Part shown: positions 45,652 through 57,275 of the stretch, one piece after another
How positions within the stretch are numbered: position 1 is the first letter of the stretch
Layout: each line of letters starts with the position of its first letter
Assembly (NCBI RefSeq): GCF_001638985.1
Contig: NW_017265135.1
Coordinates: 2,993,425 to 3,057,424, forward strand
Direction: 5' to 3'
DNA length: 64,000 nucleotides
DNA from: Phycomyces blakesleeanus NRRL 1555(-)
Lineage: Eukaryota; Mucoromycota; Mucoromycetes; Mucorales; Phycomycetaceae
Notes under the pieces: model-generated
Database searches by the model: none
Told to the model about the DNA's origin: nothing
The model's input: only the letters and a program-made list of their open reading frames with translations
Program-made: the position numbers and the translations under genes

Positions 45652-48388
45652 GTTTGAACAATATAATAAGGAGATAGGGTGTGAGAATATAAAAACATAG
45701 TGGTTTTATTTACAGCTAAAGTTCGTGTGGAGTGAAAGGGGATTTTTAAGACAGAACTTTGAACGGATATGGATAAATATCCGCTACAGAAATGATCCGA
45801 TTGGAGAAGCGTTTAAACCAAAGAAACTTTTTTTTTATACTTGATCGTCCCAGGGTTGCGGTGGAGGTACCAAGATAACTAAAGGAGGATTCTTTTTCGT
45901 TTTAAGTCCCCGGTCCCAAGTTTGTTGTTCTGTGGAGTTAAAGTCTTTTTATCCCAAATTCAGGTAGATTATAATATACATATAAATGCATTATTACTCG
46001 AAGAAAAGAATTTATAAATCGTTCAATGATTATACAGTTATATAACCAATAATATCATCTCTTTAAAGAATAAGTACATGCATATTGTGTTATCTACAGA
46101 TATCCAAGTCCACAAACAAAAAGGTTGTTTTTATAAGACAGCTTGTACATAAATATACTTAGCTTTCTACCCCTCATCTGTATAAAATATTTAAATTGTT
46201 TTCAATTTATTGAGCACAAACCGAAAGTTAAATATTCTTTTTAAGAAACACAAGTAATAAATAAATAAAAAATATTTTCGTATACAAAAACCAACAATTT
46301 AAACAGATCAAATCTTGAATGAAAAAACTGAACTTTACGGAATAATTGTTCTGTCAGGAACACAAACACTGGTTACACTCGAAGCAGACACAAGACAGTA
46401 GCTCTCGATTATATATTTTACATATTGACCAAAAATATTCTTCAAAAGCAAATTGGCATATCAAATCATCTTTGTTGGATTTAAACAATACAAGTGCATT
46501 CGCATTCATTATTATTATTTTCTCAAACATTGTGTAGTTTATACCCAAAATTACTCTAAATTATGTTTAATGTAATGGAATTTCGGATCCTTTGGTAGAT
46601 TAAAAGCTAAGGTTTTTAGATAGATAATTTTATTTATAATTCAATGTACCATATGTATCAGTATAATTAGGAGGACCGTCTTTTGGTATCTCTTGTCAAT
46701 TCCTCTTACCTGGGAAGAAAGCCTTTGGCCAAACAGTCAATATATGTCTTATAATATAAGATAAAAAAGTTGAATTGATATAGTTATTTTTTTTTTAAAA
46801 AAAAAACAGATATACTCACATCAAAGTGCAATATTATATGTAAAATCCAATTATTTAATTTTCACTTGCCGACCTTTTTTGCTACTTTATTTGTAGCACA
46901 TAAAAAATAGACAGTTTAGTACATTTTTTTCTAAAGTACGCTTATACTTCCGAAGTGAGAATATTTTACTTTTTTTATTATACGACATTAGGAGAAATAA
47001 TAATTTAAATCACCGCCGCATTTTTTTTTGTGTACGAGAATTGCTAGCCTCACAAAATTGCTACGCTCCCAGGTGTTTTTAAATTACTAAAAACATCTTA
47101 GACCGGTTAAGTTCCAAAAATGCCCTGCAATCAACCAAAAAGACTGGGGATTTGAAATTTAAATTAATTATTTTTTTTTATTTTCATTTTTGCTTTTTTT
47201 GCAAGTTTTCAATTAGTCTTTAATTTTTTATTATTATTTGATAACAAGTAATTGACCCTCTTGTTCCAATTATAATTTTATTTAAATATTATACTGCATT
47301 TCAATTAAGGTATTTGTGATTGATTTCGGATTAGTATCTCAATATTAGAAAAAATAGGTACTGTGAGTATGTTATTTACTAAAGAAAATTAAAATAATAT
47401 TCGAGGTACCTGGAACTTATTTTGGACTAGTATCTTAATATTAGAAAGATTATATACTGTGAGAGTGCTATTTATTAAAGAGATAGAATAATATGCTTAT
47501 ATATATCAATCGATGAAGACTTTCTTTTTCTTACCATTCAATTTGCCTCTCTTAATATTTGTACCTCCGCTATGCCACGTCTGCCGCAAAAAATCTACAC
47601 ATACACACAAAATCTACCCAGGTACGCAAATCTACCCAGGCACACATAAATTCATTCAGACACACATAAATTCACTCTCACACACACTTTTTTGTGATGA
47701 ATTTATAGACCTATATAAAGAATAAATTAATAAATAACTAGCATACTTTTTGGAGGTAGAGCTCTCCCTCTCCCCTCAAGTTTTATGGAACTCTTCGTTA
47801 TGAAAAGTTTAGCTACTATATATTACAATTAATGTGTAAAAATGAGTTGAGCAGTTTATTGAATGGATAATAGACTTTAAGCGATGTGCTTGTAAAATGG
47901 TATGAAGACTTGCAGAGAATTTAGAGGCAGAATCTAAGTTACGTGTTTATATCCCAACTTTTTAAAGATACAGAAAGATTTTTAAAAAGAATCCTCCCGT
48001 CTGTTTATTTTGCATGTTTAATTTTGATTTGAAGAATTAATTTATTTTTTAAACTTTTTAGTTTAACCAAGTGATTTTTAAAGCTGGAACATAGATTTGA
48101 ATATCTTTGCTTTTGGTAGCTTTTTGAAAAGCCTTTTTTTTGGTATTTATTGTCGTCTTAAGCAAAAATATACGTAAAGAGATATAAAGATGCTTTTAAG
48201 AATAAAAACGAAGTTTACCATGACTACCCGAATACACACACCAGACAACGGAAATTTACTTTACGAAATAAGCAACATGAATTAAATTCCCGCTGTAGAG
48301 CCCATAGTAAGAAAAAAAGCATGTTGGATGAGGTTTTATTGTTATATATACACTTTCTCTTTTTCATACTCTCCGGTCTCATATTGGG
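45652..48388. other. Intergenic region with an imperfect duplication
   Basis: About 2.7 kb between divergent genes without a recognisable gene. It contains the xylulokinase 5' flank, A/T homopolymers near 46788 and 47023, a diverged duplication (47329-47494), and an ACACATAAATTCA-type short repeat near 47600-47690 that produces a short plus-strand reading frame (47513-47725) of doubtful meaning. Confidence 0.55.
47329..47494. repeat. Diverged tandem duplication, 96-nt period
   Basis: Segments 47329-47400 and 47425-47494 align along their length (for example TAGTATCTCAATATTAGAAA against TAGTATCTTAATATTAGAAA, then TACTGTGAG in both) with scattered substitutions. Confidence 0.8.
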
Positions 48389-50017
48389 ATGGGGGTTCCT
48401 AATCTATGGGAGCTGCTTCTACCGGCCGAGAAGAAGATTAGTCTTGAAGGATTGGTCGATCGACATGGACGATGCCACCAACGTGGTTTGCGAATGGCAA
48501 TTGATGTCGCATTGTGGATTTTTCAGGCAAAGCGTGCATCCAATGATGATCAGTAAGTTATAGAATATCTCAAATTACTTCATTTGCCTTATAATATATG
48601 TTTGATGGTTTATTTTGTTATTTTAAATTATATCGATTTCTTTTTGGATTAAATAAAGTATCTGTGTTTTGACAGGAGTTATGACATGAATGTAATGTTT
48701 TATCGGTTCTGTCGGATTTATCATTTGGGAATACGACCTGTGTTTGTATTTGACGGGGAAGGGAGGCCGAATATGAAAAGAAAGCAGTTCGTCAACACAC
48801 GAATCCCAGATACAATTGCAATGAGAAAGCTCAAAAGTCTTATTAAACTGTTCGGCTTTGCAGAATGGTTGGCATATGGAGAAGCAGAAGCAGAATGTGC
48901 GGTGTTACAACGACTAGGATACGTTGATCTTGTAATGACAGGAGATGTAGACGTATTCCTTTTTGGTGCACGACGTGTTCTCCGCCACTGGCCTAGCAAG
49001 GATGGTTTTCCATGCGGATGCTATGATACTTCCTGGTTTAACCTCGATAGGTCTGACCTTATCCTGATCGCCATTCTCAGGGGTTCCGATTACCAGGACG
49101 GCATCAAGGGTATTGGTATCAAATTAGCGGAGGGACTTGCACGAGCTAAACACCACACATTGCTCATGCAAGCAATGCAGAATGACAAGACACTCTCCTT
49201 TGATGATCCCCGCGTCAATGCTCTCTTTGAATCACTTGCATGCGAAATAAGAACCAATAAGTCCGGTCATTTGTCACGCACATACAAGAATATTGATCTT
49301 AGTCCATCACCAGAACATTTCTGGATTCTCAAAGAGTTCATCAATCCTACTACACGCATCGAGAACAAAGACTTTGTTGTCCAGGCACATAAATTAAAAG
49401 AATTCCTTGACAGAGATCAGGCGCCATCTCCAGATTTTGGATCCCTGGGCCCCTATTGTCGAGAGAATTTCGAATGGTCTCAGAAGGTTGTTTTGACCCG
49501 ATTCAAGGCCAAGCTATATCCAGCTTATATTCTTCACAAGGTGCGCCTAAAAGCATGGAAAGCTGTTACCCCAAGTCGATCATTCAAGAAAAAACACCCC
49601 CTCCGAACACAACAGACAACAGTCGATACTTTTTATCGATCTACTAAGGATTATCGAAATGCTGAAAACGATCAGGCGATCATTGCACGCATCTGGCAGC
49701 ACAAGATTGTAATGGACCGTAAGTTTTATCGTGTCCAATGGCATGATACCGCCCTTGATCAATTTCTCGCCCCTATTCGGACAAAACTAAAAGCTGTAGA
49801 GAACTTCTATCTCCAAAATGACTTTGGCACTAATGCCTTTCATCCAAATGAAAATGAAGACGATTTCTCACCTGCCTGTCGACAATGGGTAGAATCCAGC
49901 ATACTTTCAACAGCATACCCGGACATAGTTGAAGCTTATGAGATCAAATCCCAGTCAAAGCCAACCAAAAAGATTGCTTCACAAGATGTGTATATAATCG
50001 ATGATGATCCTTTCTAA
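48389..50017 (+). CDS. GEN1/Yen1-like Holliday-junction resolvase, XPG family
   Basis: A structure-specific nuclease of the XPG/Rad2 family, closest in layout to GEN1/Yen1, which resolve Holliday junctions. Exons 48389-48552 and 48676-50017 give 501 residues. The N-terminal nuclease half starts MGVPNLWELLLP, with active-site D39 (MAIDVALW) and D81 (VFVFDGEGRP). The internal half has LAYGEAEAECAVLQRLGYVD with its acidic residues, LVMTGDVDVFLFG, and the helix-hairpin-like ILRGSDYQDGIKGIGIKLAE. The DNA-contact helices are followed by a chromodomain-like region, as in GEN1, though I cannot trace it exactly. There is no FEN1-type PCNA motif at the C-terminus. It converges with beta-tubulin (238 nt between stops). 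Confidence 0.85.
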
Positions 50018-50254
50018 AATACCCTTTTTACTTCTATTTTCTATCACATATAATTATCACATTGGAAATAAATGAATCTTAGGAATTGTCATTAGTTTAT
50101 TTGGGTGTTATGCAATTTGTTTCTTGAGAAAAAAGGAAATAGGTAAATGGAGATAGATAAAGAGAGTGGAGAGAGTAGAAAGAGAGAGAGAGAGAGAGTG
50201 GAGATAGAGAGATGGGTAGATATTCTCACCATTGATTGGTATAGTGAGCTCACC

Positions 50255-51887
50255 TTACTCCTCCATGGGCATATCATCTTCTTCCTCGATGTACTCTTCT
50301 TCATCATAGTCCTCATCAACAGTGGCTTCCTGGTACTGCTGGTACTCAGAAACCAAATCGTTCATGTTGGACTCGGCCTCAGTGAACTCCATCTCGTCCA
50401 TACCCTCAGAAGTGTACCAATGCAAGAAAGCCTTGCGTCTGAACATGGCTGTGAACTGCTCGTTGACACGCTTGAACAAATCTTGGATGGCAGTGCTGTT
50501 ACCAATGAAGGTACCTGACATCTTCAAGCCAACGGGGGGAATGTCGCAAAGGGAAGACTTGACACTGTTGGGGATCCATTCAACAAAGTATGAAGAGTTC
50601 TTCTGCTGAACAGCCAACATCTGGTTCTCGACTTCCTTGGTGGAAAGGCGACCACGGAAGATGGTTGCGACGGTCAAGTAGCGGCCGTGGCGGGGATCGG
50701 AGGCAGCCATCATGTTACGAGCATCGAACATCTGAGCAGTGAGCTCAGGGACGCTGAGGTTGCGGTACTGCTGGGATCCGAAAGCAGTCAAAGGAGCCAC
50801 ACCAACCATGAAGAAATGAAGACGGGGGAAGGGAACCATGTTGACACAGAGCTTACGGAGGTCAGAGTTCAATTGACCGGGGAAACGCAGACTGGTAGAT
50901 ACACCAGACATGACAGCAGAGACGAGCTGATTGAGCTCACCGTAGCCAGGGTTGGTCAACTTGAGAGTACGGAAGCAGATATCGTACAAAGCTTCGTTAT
51001 CGATACAGAAGGTGGCATCGCAGTTCTCGACCAACTGATGGACAGAGAGTACGGCGTTGTAGGGTTCGACAACGGTGTCAGAGACCTTGGGGGAAGGCAC
51101 GACCGAGTAAGTGCTGAGAATTCTGTCGGGGTACTCCTCGCGAATCTTAGATAACAACAATGAACCGAGACCGGAACCGGTACCACCACCAAGGGAGTGG
51201 CAGAGCTGGAAACCCTGGAGACAGTCGGTGTTTTCAGCCTCCTTGCGGACAACATCCATAATTGACTCGACCAATTCGGCACCTTCGGTGTAGTAACCAC
51301 GGGCCCATGAGTTACCAGCACCAGACTGAGCGTTGATGAAGTTATCGGGACGGAAGATCTTGCCATAAGGGCTGGCACGGATAGCATCCATGGTAGCAGG
51401 CTCAAGATCTACCAAGACAGCTCTAAAAAAATGCAATTGTGTATTTATGAGTTTAATTGAAAATCTACAGCCTAGATAACGCGCAAGTTTCTTACCTGGG
51501 GACATATTTTCCTTGGTAACCTTCATTGTAGAATACATCGATACGCTCCAACTGGAGATCGTTGTCACCACAGTAGTTACCGTTGACATCAATACCGTGC
51601 TCCTGAGAGATTGTCTCCCAGAACTTTTGACCAATCTACATAGGAGGTAGCCAAAAAAATGGGAAGGAGAAAGAAGGGGGAAGGGTATTGTTTAGGGACA
51701 TGTCTATTTTTTTTTTCTTTTTACGTTGTTGCTGTAAGCTGGTTCTGTTGTTGATTCTTACTTGGTTACCGCACTGACCTTTAGATGATCCAGCACAATG
51801 ATTAGTTTTTTTGATTGTTTATTTTTTTTTTCAAAACTGATTTTTGGATGATGACTTACCAGCTTGAACGTGAATAACTTCTCTCAT
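50255..51887 (-). CDS. Beta-tubulin with Tyr167 and Ala198
   Basis: Beta-tubulin, the GTP-exchanging partner of the microtubule dimer. Exons on the minus strand are 51860-51887, 51762-51778, 51496-51635 and 50255-51422, giving 450 residues, the usual length. The tubulin GTP signature GGGTGSG starts at residue 140. [15 protein letters not shown] opens the protein, and the C-terminus is the acidic tail [16 protein letters not shown]. Exon 2 is only 17 nt. Counted without gaps from Met1, residue 167 is Tyr (STYSVVPSP), 198 is Ala ([12 protein letters not shown]) and 200 is Phe; yeast and animal beta-tubulins have Phe167 and Glu198. Changes at 167 and 198 are known benzimidazole-resistance sites. 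Whether this is the only beta-tubulin gene cannot be seen. Confidence 0.97.
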
Positions 51888-52318
51888 GATGAATAGGAAA
51901 GTGGGATTTTGATATTTTTTTCAAAGGGGATGGAGGGTGGACTACAAAAAATGTTCAGTAAGGATCGTGAGCAAGGCAAACTAATCTCAATTCATATCTA
52001 AGGCTTTCGAAAATATATAACTTACGGTAGTTGAGTAAGGAGTGAAGAAAGAGGTCTGCAAAAAGAACGAAGGAAGAAATTGGCTCTAGCAAGGCACAAG
52101 GGGGGAAGAAATGAATAAGAAATTGAAGAAAAAAAAATGAAACGAGCAAAGGAAGACGTCACAGATTGAAATATCAAAGGGACTGGATTTGGACGTTAGG
52201 AACCCACATGTCAAAAAGTGCCACCTTTTTTTTGTATTTTATTTTATTTTTATTATTATTATTATATAGTATATTTCCCCGCACTTGGATTTCTTTATTA
52301 CTATTTATTCTTTAGACG
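51888..52318. other. Divergent promoter region, beta-tubulin / PEX12
   Basis: This holds the 5' flanks of beta-tubulin (minus) and PEX12 (plus). Polypurine and polypyrimidine tracts are seen around 51900 and 52060-52140, and an ATT run is near 52250. No other gene is seen. Confidence 0.6.
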
Positions 52319-53852
52319 ATGGAGTTCATGAGCGCTTTGGGTTCGGGCGAAGATGCCTTTCGCCCTTCTCTATTCGAAATAGTTGCCCAGGAGAAGCTCC
52401 GGGAACTATTGCAACCAGCAGTCCAGTACCTATTGGCTGTAAGCTGGCTCCCTGAATATATACGCATACACATAAAATATATAGTATAGACGTTTTGGGA
52501 GTGAAGAACCGAGAAACATACATACATATATAAAAAACACAAGCGTGGTTTCCTGACCTCTTGACTTTTCGGGCAGATCTATGCACAACGCTACCCACGT
52601 TTACTTATTCGGGTAGTTAACAACCACGAGGAGTTCTATTCCGTTCTCATGTTCTTCATTGAGCGCCATTACCTTAAGGAATGGGGTAAAGAAGAAAAAT
52701 AAAAATAAAACTGCAATGTCCCTCTAATGCTCATGACTAATATTAATAATAATTATTATTATTATGTCCGAGCTCAGGCGCCTCATTTGCAGAAAATTTT
52801 TATGGACTTAAGAGAGTATCCTCTGCTCACCTCGCCAGTCGACCTAAGTTTTCTTCGGTGGGACCCGAAACCACACCCCCTCTATCTTCAAAGGAGATCC
52901 AACGATCTCTCTTGATTCTGGTTGGTTTACCTTATATCAAATGCCGCCTTGACTTATTCTATCAGCGCATATCGGGTGGACCTTCGGCCTCTCTTTTGGG
53001 AGACAATGAACAAGAAGAGCGAGAACGAGAACAACTCGCCGATTCTACGACTCCTTTTGCCCGCATACTAGTTATCCGTCTAACACGCTTATTCCGCAAA
53101 GTGTATCCCTACATTAATGCACTTTACTATGGATCTAATCTTGTGTATAACATTGGATATATGTTTGGTAAAACGGACTATTATTCGCCGTGGTTCCATC
53201 TCATTGGTCTTCAGGTTAAACGTATGAGCATGTCAGATTATGTGAGTTACAATAAGATGATTACACACAAACGTGTCTATAGAGATCGTCTAACCACGAC
53301 AAGGTTGGCCCAATAATAGCGTGAGTATTATGAAAAGGCAGCTACATCAGGGCAGGCCAAGGCGCCATTTTCTCTATTTAAGAAACCGTGGAAAGCATTC
53401 CCGATGGTCTTCGGGAAACTGATAGAATTCCTAAAGGTGCTATTGCCCATGTCAATCTTCTTCTTCAAGTTCCTTGAGTGGTGGTACTCTTCCGAATTTG
53501 CACGTGGCGGTGGGGTCCAAGAAGAGTCCAAGGCCACTATCCCTCCACCCAAAAATACTAAAGCAAGTAGTACCTGTGTATTTTTTTTTCATCATCCCGC
53601 CTAACTTTTTCATCTATATATATTTATATTTAGCCTGATCCAAGAGGTGTTCCTTTACCATCTACACCCAACACATGTCCTGTGTGTCTGAGTCAGCCCA
53701 TTCCTAACCCAACCGCCCTCCCTTCAGGCTATGTGTTCTGCTACACATGCGCCTACCATTACGTAGAAGAACACAATCGATGCCCAGTAACCTGGCAAAG
53801 AACACCTCAAGGTGTCCAGGATCTTACAAAGGTGTATGCTGACAACTTGTAG
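52319..53852 (+). CDS. PEX12: Peroxin 12, peroxisomal RING ubiquitin ligase subunit
   Basis: PEX12 is part of the PEX2-PEX10-PEX12 ligase in the peroxisomal membrane that ubiquitinates the import receptor PEX5. Exons 52319-52438, 52577-52685, 52778-53241, 53320-53562 and 53634-53852 give 384 residues. Recognisable parts are [43 protein letters not shown] followed by [12 protein letters not shown], and the membrane helix near [19 protein letters not shown]. The C-terminal RING-like domain has [32 protein letters not shown] and lacks the full set of zinc ligands, as in other PEX12 proteins. The fourth intron has a GC donor (AAA|GCAAGT); GT alternatives nearby give a stop. Confidence 0.93.
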
Positions 53853-54000
53853 ATGACGAGCCAGATGTATATAAAATATGTGTATGTATAAGTACATATC
53901 TATACACATATAAGAAAAAAAAAAGTATGATGTAATATGATATGGAATAATGGTACAGAATATTAAAACACAAAAAAAAAGTGGGGCCACGCTTTTTTTT

Positions 54001-55293
54001 TTAGAGGGACAAGAGCTCCTTTTCAAAAACCTTGACAAACTTGTCGGATACTGCTTTTTTCTCGCTAAAGAAAGGTTCAATTGCAGTCTTTGTGGTGGCA
54101 TCAAATAGTTCCTGGATGACATGTTGCAATTTGGCACCAGTTTGCTTAAAATCAGGGAACTAATTCAATGAAAGAAAAAATCGAAAGCAAATATCAATAA
54201 AAAGAAAAATGTTATTTTTCTTGTGATTCTTTGCGATTGTTTAACTTACAGCATTAGCCTCGAGGAAGTATACATTAAGATCTTGATCCATCATAAAGTC
54301 GATACCAAACAACTCAAAGGCATTTGGGATGGCTTGGAAGGTAGTCATCTCACTGACACAGGCATCAAATACATCTGCCAAAATGAGCTGCATTTTGCCG
54401 AACATGGTTTCCAAATCAGCCTTTGGAACACCCAGACGCTCCAACTCCCAATAGAGACGAACAGAAGACTGTTCATCAAAGTCAGCTTCGTCTGTTTGAA
54501 TACATGTATTAGTCAGATGAACCAATGAGTCTGACAAGTCGGTAGTTGAGTATTCCTTGTGAGCGAACAAGGCAAGCATATCATGGTACAGGTAGACTTG
54601 GATGTTGCTGACAGCGAGTACATACGCACGGACATGGAATTTTCGCTTGTTTACTAACAACGGACGATCGATATAGCGTTGGATGACCCACTCGCGGACT
54701 TGCATTAGATCCTCTGCATCAGAATCGTATTCCTCATCTTCAGAGTCACTTTCGGGTTCTTCGAATATGGCTCTTAATTGGTCCATAGAATCAAAAACAG
54801 AGATACCGGCGGCTTTGTTTGCCATGCTTGGTTTGATAATAAACATGTGTCGATCCTCGGTTTTTTCCTCATTCTCAAGGAGATCTCTCTCAACTTCAAA
54901 TACTTCGTTCATGGCTTCTTCAAAATAGTCTACATGATCAAGTTCAAATTGCCAGGTCTCGGGAATAGCTTGTTTAAGAATGCTTTCGGGATTCTTTGAA
55001 AGATACTTTGTCATGTTGTATGCTAATTGAGCTTTGCGAATTAATCCTTTACGAATGCAATACGCATTGGCCATTGTGGTCTCTGAATGGCGACTGAGGT
55101 GTAACCAGTTTATTTGTTCGTACTCAAGCCACTGAAGAGACACAAAGGGCAAGTTGAGATCAGCTTCGGCATTGTCTTCTGTAATTTCTCTGTCAATTGT
55201 CCAGTCAATGGCACTGTTGTCAAGTGCTTTTACAACTGCATTTTTAGTGTATTTCTCGTCAAGGTGAACGAGGGCTAGGCGTGATGGTGACAT
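54001..55293 (-). CDS. Tubulin-tyrosine-ligase-domain protein
   Basis: A protein with an ATP-grasp TTL domain. Animal TTL/TTLL enzymes ligate Tyr, Glu or Gly to tubulin; in yeasts the related Pby1 is linked to P-bodies, so the substrate here is open. Exons on the minus strand are 54250-55293 and 54001-54159, giving 400 residues. Visible motifs are FIIKPSMANKAAGISVF (ATP-binding lysine region), WVIQRYIDRPLLVNKRKFHV and RAYVLAV, VHLTNTCIQ, and ELFGIDFMMDQDLNVYFLEA followed by NAFPDFKQTG across the splice site. An acidic insert (ESDSEDEEYDSDAEDL) splits the domain. PEX12 lies convergent, 148 nt away, and beta-tubulin is only 2 kb further upstream of that. Confidence 0.85.
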
Positions 55294-56145
55294 GATCTAT
55301 TTGATTCTATTTCCTCTTTCTCTATAATTTTGACGTCTCTCTCTCTCTCTCTCTGTCTTTTTTTTTTGGCAGATTTTATTCAGAAGTCACGACCAAAATG
55401 AATGATCGTTATGTGCGACCTGTTGAAACGAATCTGCCTTTTTTAGCGCACAGTCCGTTTCTGGATGATTAAATACAGCTTTGGTCTACATGATCCATTT
55501 ATTACTCTAAATGACTAAATAGTTTCTGTGAGGCTATTTTCTTTTATGGCTTCTTTGTCCCCGTAGCTTCTTTCTCATTATTTTTGGTTTTGTTATTATT
55601 ATATGGCTACCTTATTAATAACAATAACAATAATAACAATAATAGTAATAATGTATGTATGTGTAAAATAGGCGTAGCACTTCTTTAAGTATTCTGTGTT
55701 TTACTTACTGTTATTATTATTATAACTATAATTTTTTGCCATACATTTTGCTGCAGTGTCGGAGTAATTTGGGCTGATTTAGAGTGGAGGAATCCGAATG
55801 CGCGTGCTGGAGACATTGATTTGGGGCCAAACGACACAGTGCTCGTTTGTGTGTTGGTTTAGATTGGATAATTATGATTTTGTGCCTCATAAACCCTTTC
55901 CAAACTGGGCTTTGACGGTACTTCACGTCAGGTCACGCCTCTAAGTCTAACAGAAAATAATAATAATAATACAGTACAGTATAGTGTACTGTACTGTACT
56001 GCACAGCTATCACACAAGTCGACCCTAAGCCTCTCTCTCTTTCTTTCTCTTTCTCTTTCTTTTACTTTTACTTTTACTTTTATTCTTTGTATCTACACTT
56101 CTTTATATTTCTTGTTTTGGACTCCTTTTTTACTATATTTTTCTT
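55294..56145. other. Spacer with AGTAC hairpin and pyrimidine tract
   Basis: Promoters of the TTL-like and coiled-coil genes should lie here. It has a CT-repeat at 55333-55356, AATAAC repeats near 55616-55650, an AGTAC-based hairpin at 55970-56000 and a long pyrimidine tract (56030-56090) before 56146. No gene is seen. Confidence 0.6.
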
Positions 56146-57072
56146 ATGCAGGTCTCCCACGATAATAATGTGTCTCGGATAAATTACGGACACCTGTTCC
56201 GTTATGATCAGATGAACCCACGCCAGTCCTCGAAGCATGATCTCAATCAGACAGCAAAAGTACAGTCAGGAAAACAGTTGACAGCTGATTCGATCGAACC
56301 AGAGGAATCGAGAAGTGCACGCACCAAGGGAATGGTCTCTGTTCTCAAAAGCAAACATGAAGTTTTGACCCGACAGCGCGATGCCATGGCACTAGAAGTC
56401 AAGACTACAGCCGAGACCCGTGACATGCATCTCGCTAGCCAGAGTGTATTTCGGGCAGAGAATGACACGCTCCGACTGGAGATGAACCGGCTGGCAATGG
56501 AAATTGATGCCAAGCAGACTGCAATTGATTCTCTCAAGACCACAGCCGATGATCAAAAAACATATGCCAGCTCAGTCCAGTTGGCAGCCGAGACCCAACG
56601 TATGGGAACAGCAGAGTTAAAAAAGAAAGCAGGTGAATACAAACAGGCTATCTCTCGCGCCAAGCTCAAGGCGGCACAGGCCCAGGCCCAGACACAGGCT
56701 CTCAAGGACTCACTAAAAGGACTTTCGGGTCAACGTCGACATGAAAAACTAGCTCATGAACAACTATTGAGTCTCTTGAGTACCTTGAAAAAAGAAGGCC
56801 AGGAATCTATTGAGCGTCTTCAACAGGGTGGACATGAGCTGAAATCGCTAGGGGATGAACGCTCTAGTCTGTTAGAGTCCACCAGAGATGTGGTGAAAAA
56901 TATTGAAAGCTGGCATGATAAGAACAAGACAGCTTTCAAGACCGAGGTTGTGAAACTCGGGGAGGCACTGAGTCCTTGTACAGACAAAGACAAGGAACTA
57001 AAAGATAGTGTTGAACAATGTAAAAACCAAATGGATTCTCTTGTTGACCGTATCCGAAAGACCCAGCAGTAA
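56146..57072 (+). CDS. Coiled-coil protein, function unknown
   Basis: I do not recognise this protein. The single open frame gives 308 residues. After a polar N-terminus (SRINYGHLFRYDQMNPRQSS), nearly everything from about residue 60 on is predicted coiled coil by eye: heptad-like runs such as LKSKHEVLTRQRDAMALEVK, FRAENDTLRLEMNRLAMEID and AQAQTQALKDSLKGLSGQ. There are few aromatics and no membrane helix. The composition is like that of a cytoskeletal, kinetochore or tethering factor, but nothing specific supports any of these. The ATG at 56146 sits within TTCTTATGCAG, a good 3' splice site, so an upstream exon and a later true join at 56151 are possible; no candidate exon was found. Confidence 0.7.
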   Translation: MQVSHDNNVSRINYGHLFRYDQMNPRQSSKHDLNQTAKVQSGKQLTADSIEPEESRSARTKGMVSVLKSKHEVLTRQRDAMALEVKTTAETRDMHLASQSVFRAENDTLRLEMNRLAMEIDAKQTAIDSLKTTADDQKTYASSVQLAAETQRMGTAELKKKAGEYKQAISRAKLKAAQAQAQTQALKDSLKGLSGQRRHEKLAHEQLLSLLSTLKKEGQESIERLQQGGHELKSLGDERSSLLESTRDVVKNIESWHDKNKTAFKTEVVKLGEALSPCTDKDKELKDSVEQCKNQMDSLVDRIRKTQQ

Positions 57073-57275
57073 CTGGATTGTGTTTAATTTTTCTTTCTAT
57101 GTTTATTTTTTTGTTTTCTTTTTGTATTGGTCTTAATAAAAACCTTGTATTTTCTGACCCAAGAACATATATATATATATAAAAGAAAACAAAGGCACAA
57201 GATAGGTGTGTAGCACATTTGTATATTTATTAAATTAAATAAGTTAAAAAATGGAATTATTCTAATTGTTCTTCC

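Noticed and set aside
47513..47725. 70-codon plus-strand frame starting with a signal-peptide-like stretch
   Set aside because: The second half is a short ACACATAAATTCA-type repeat, and there is no flanking exon or family similarity.
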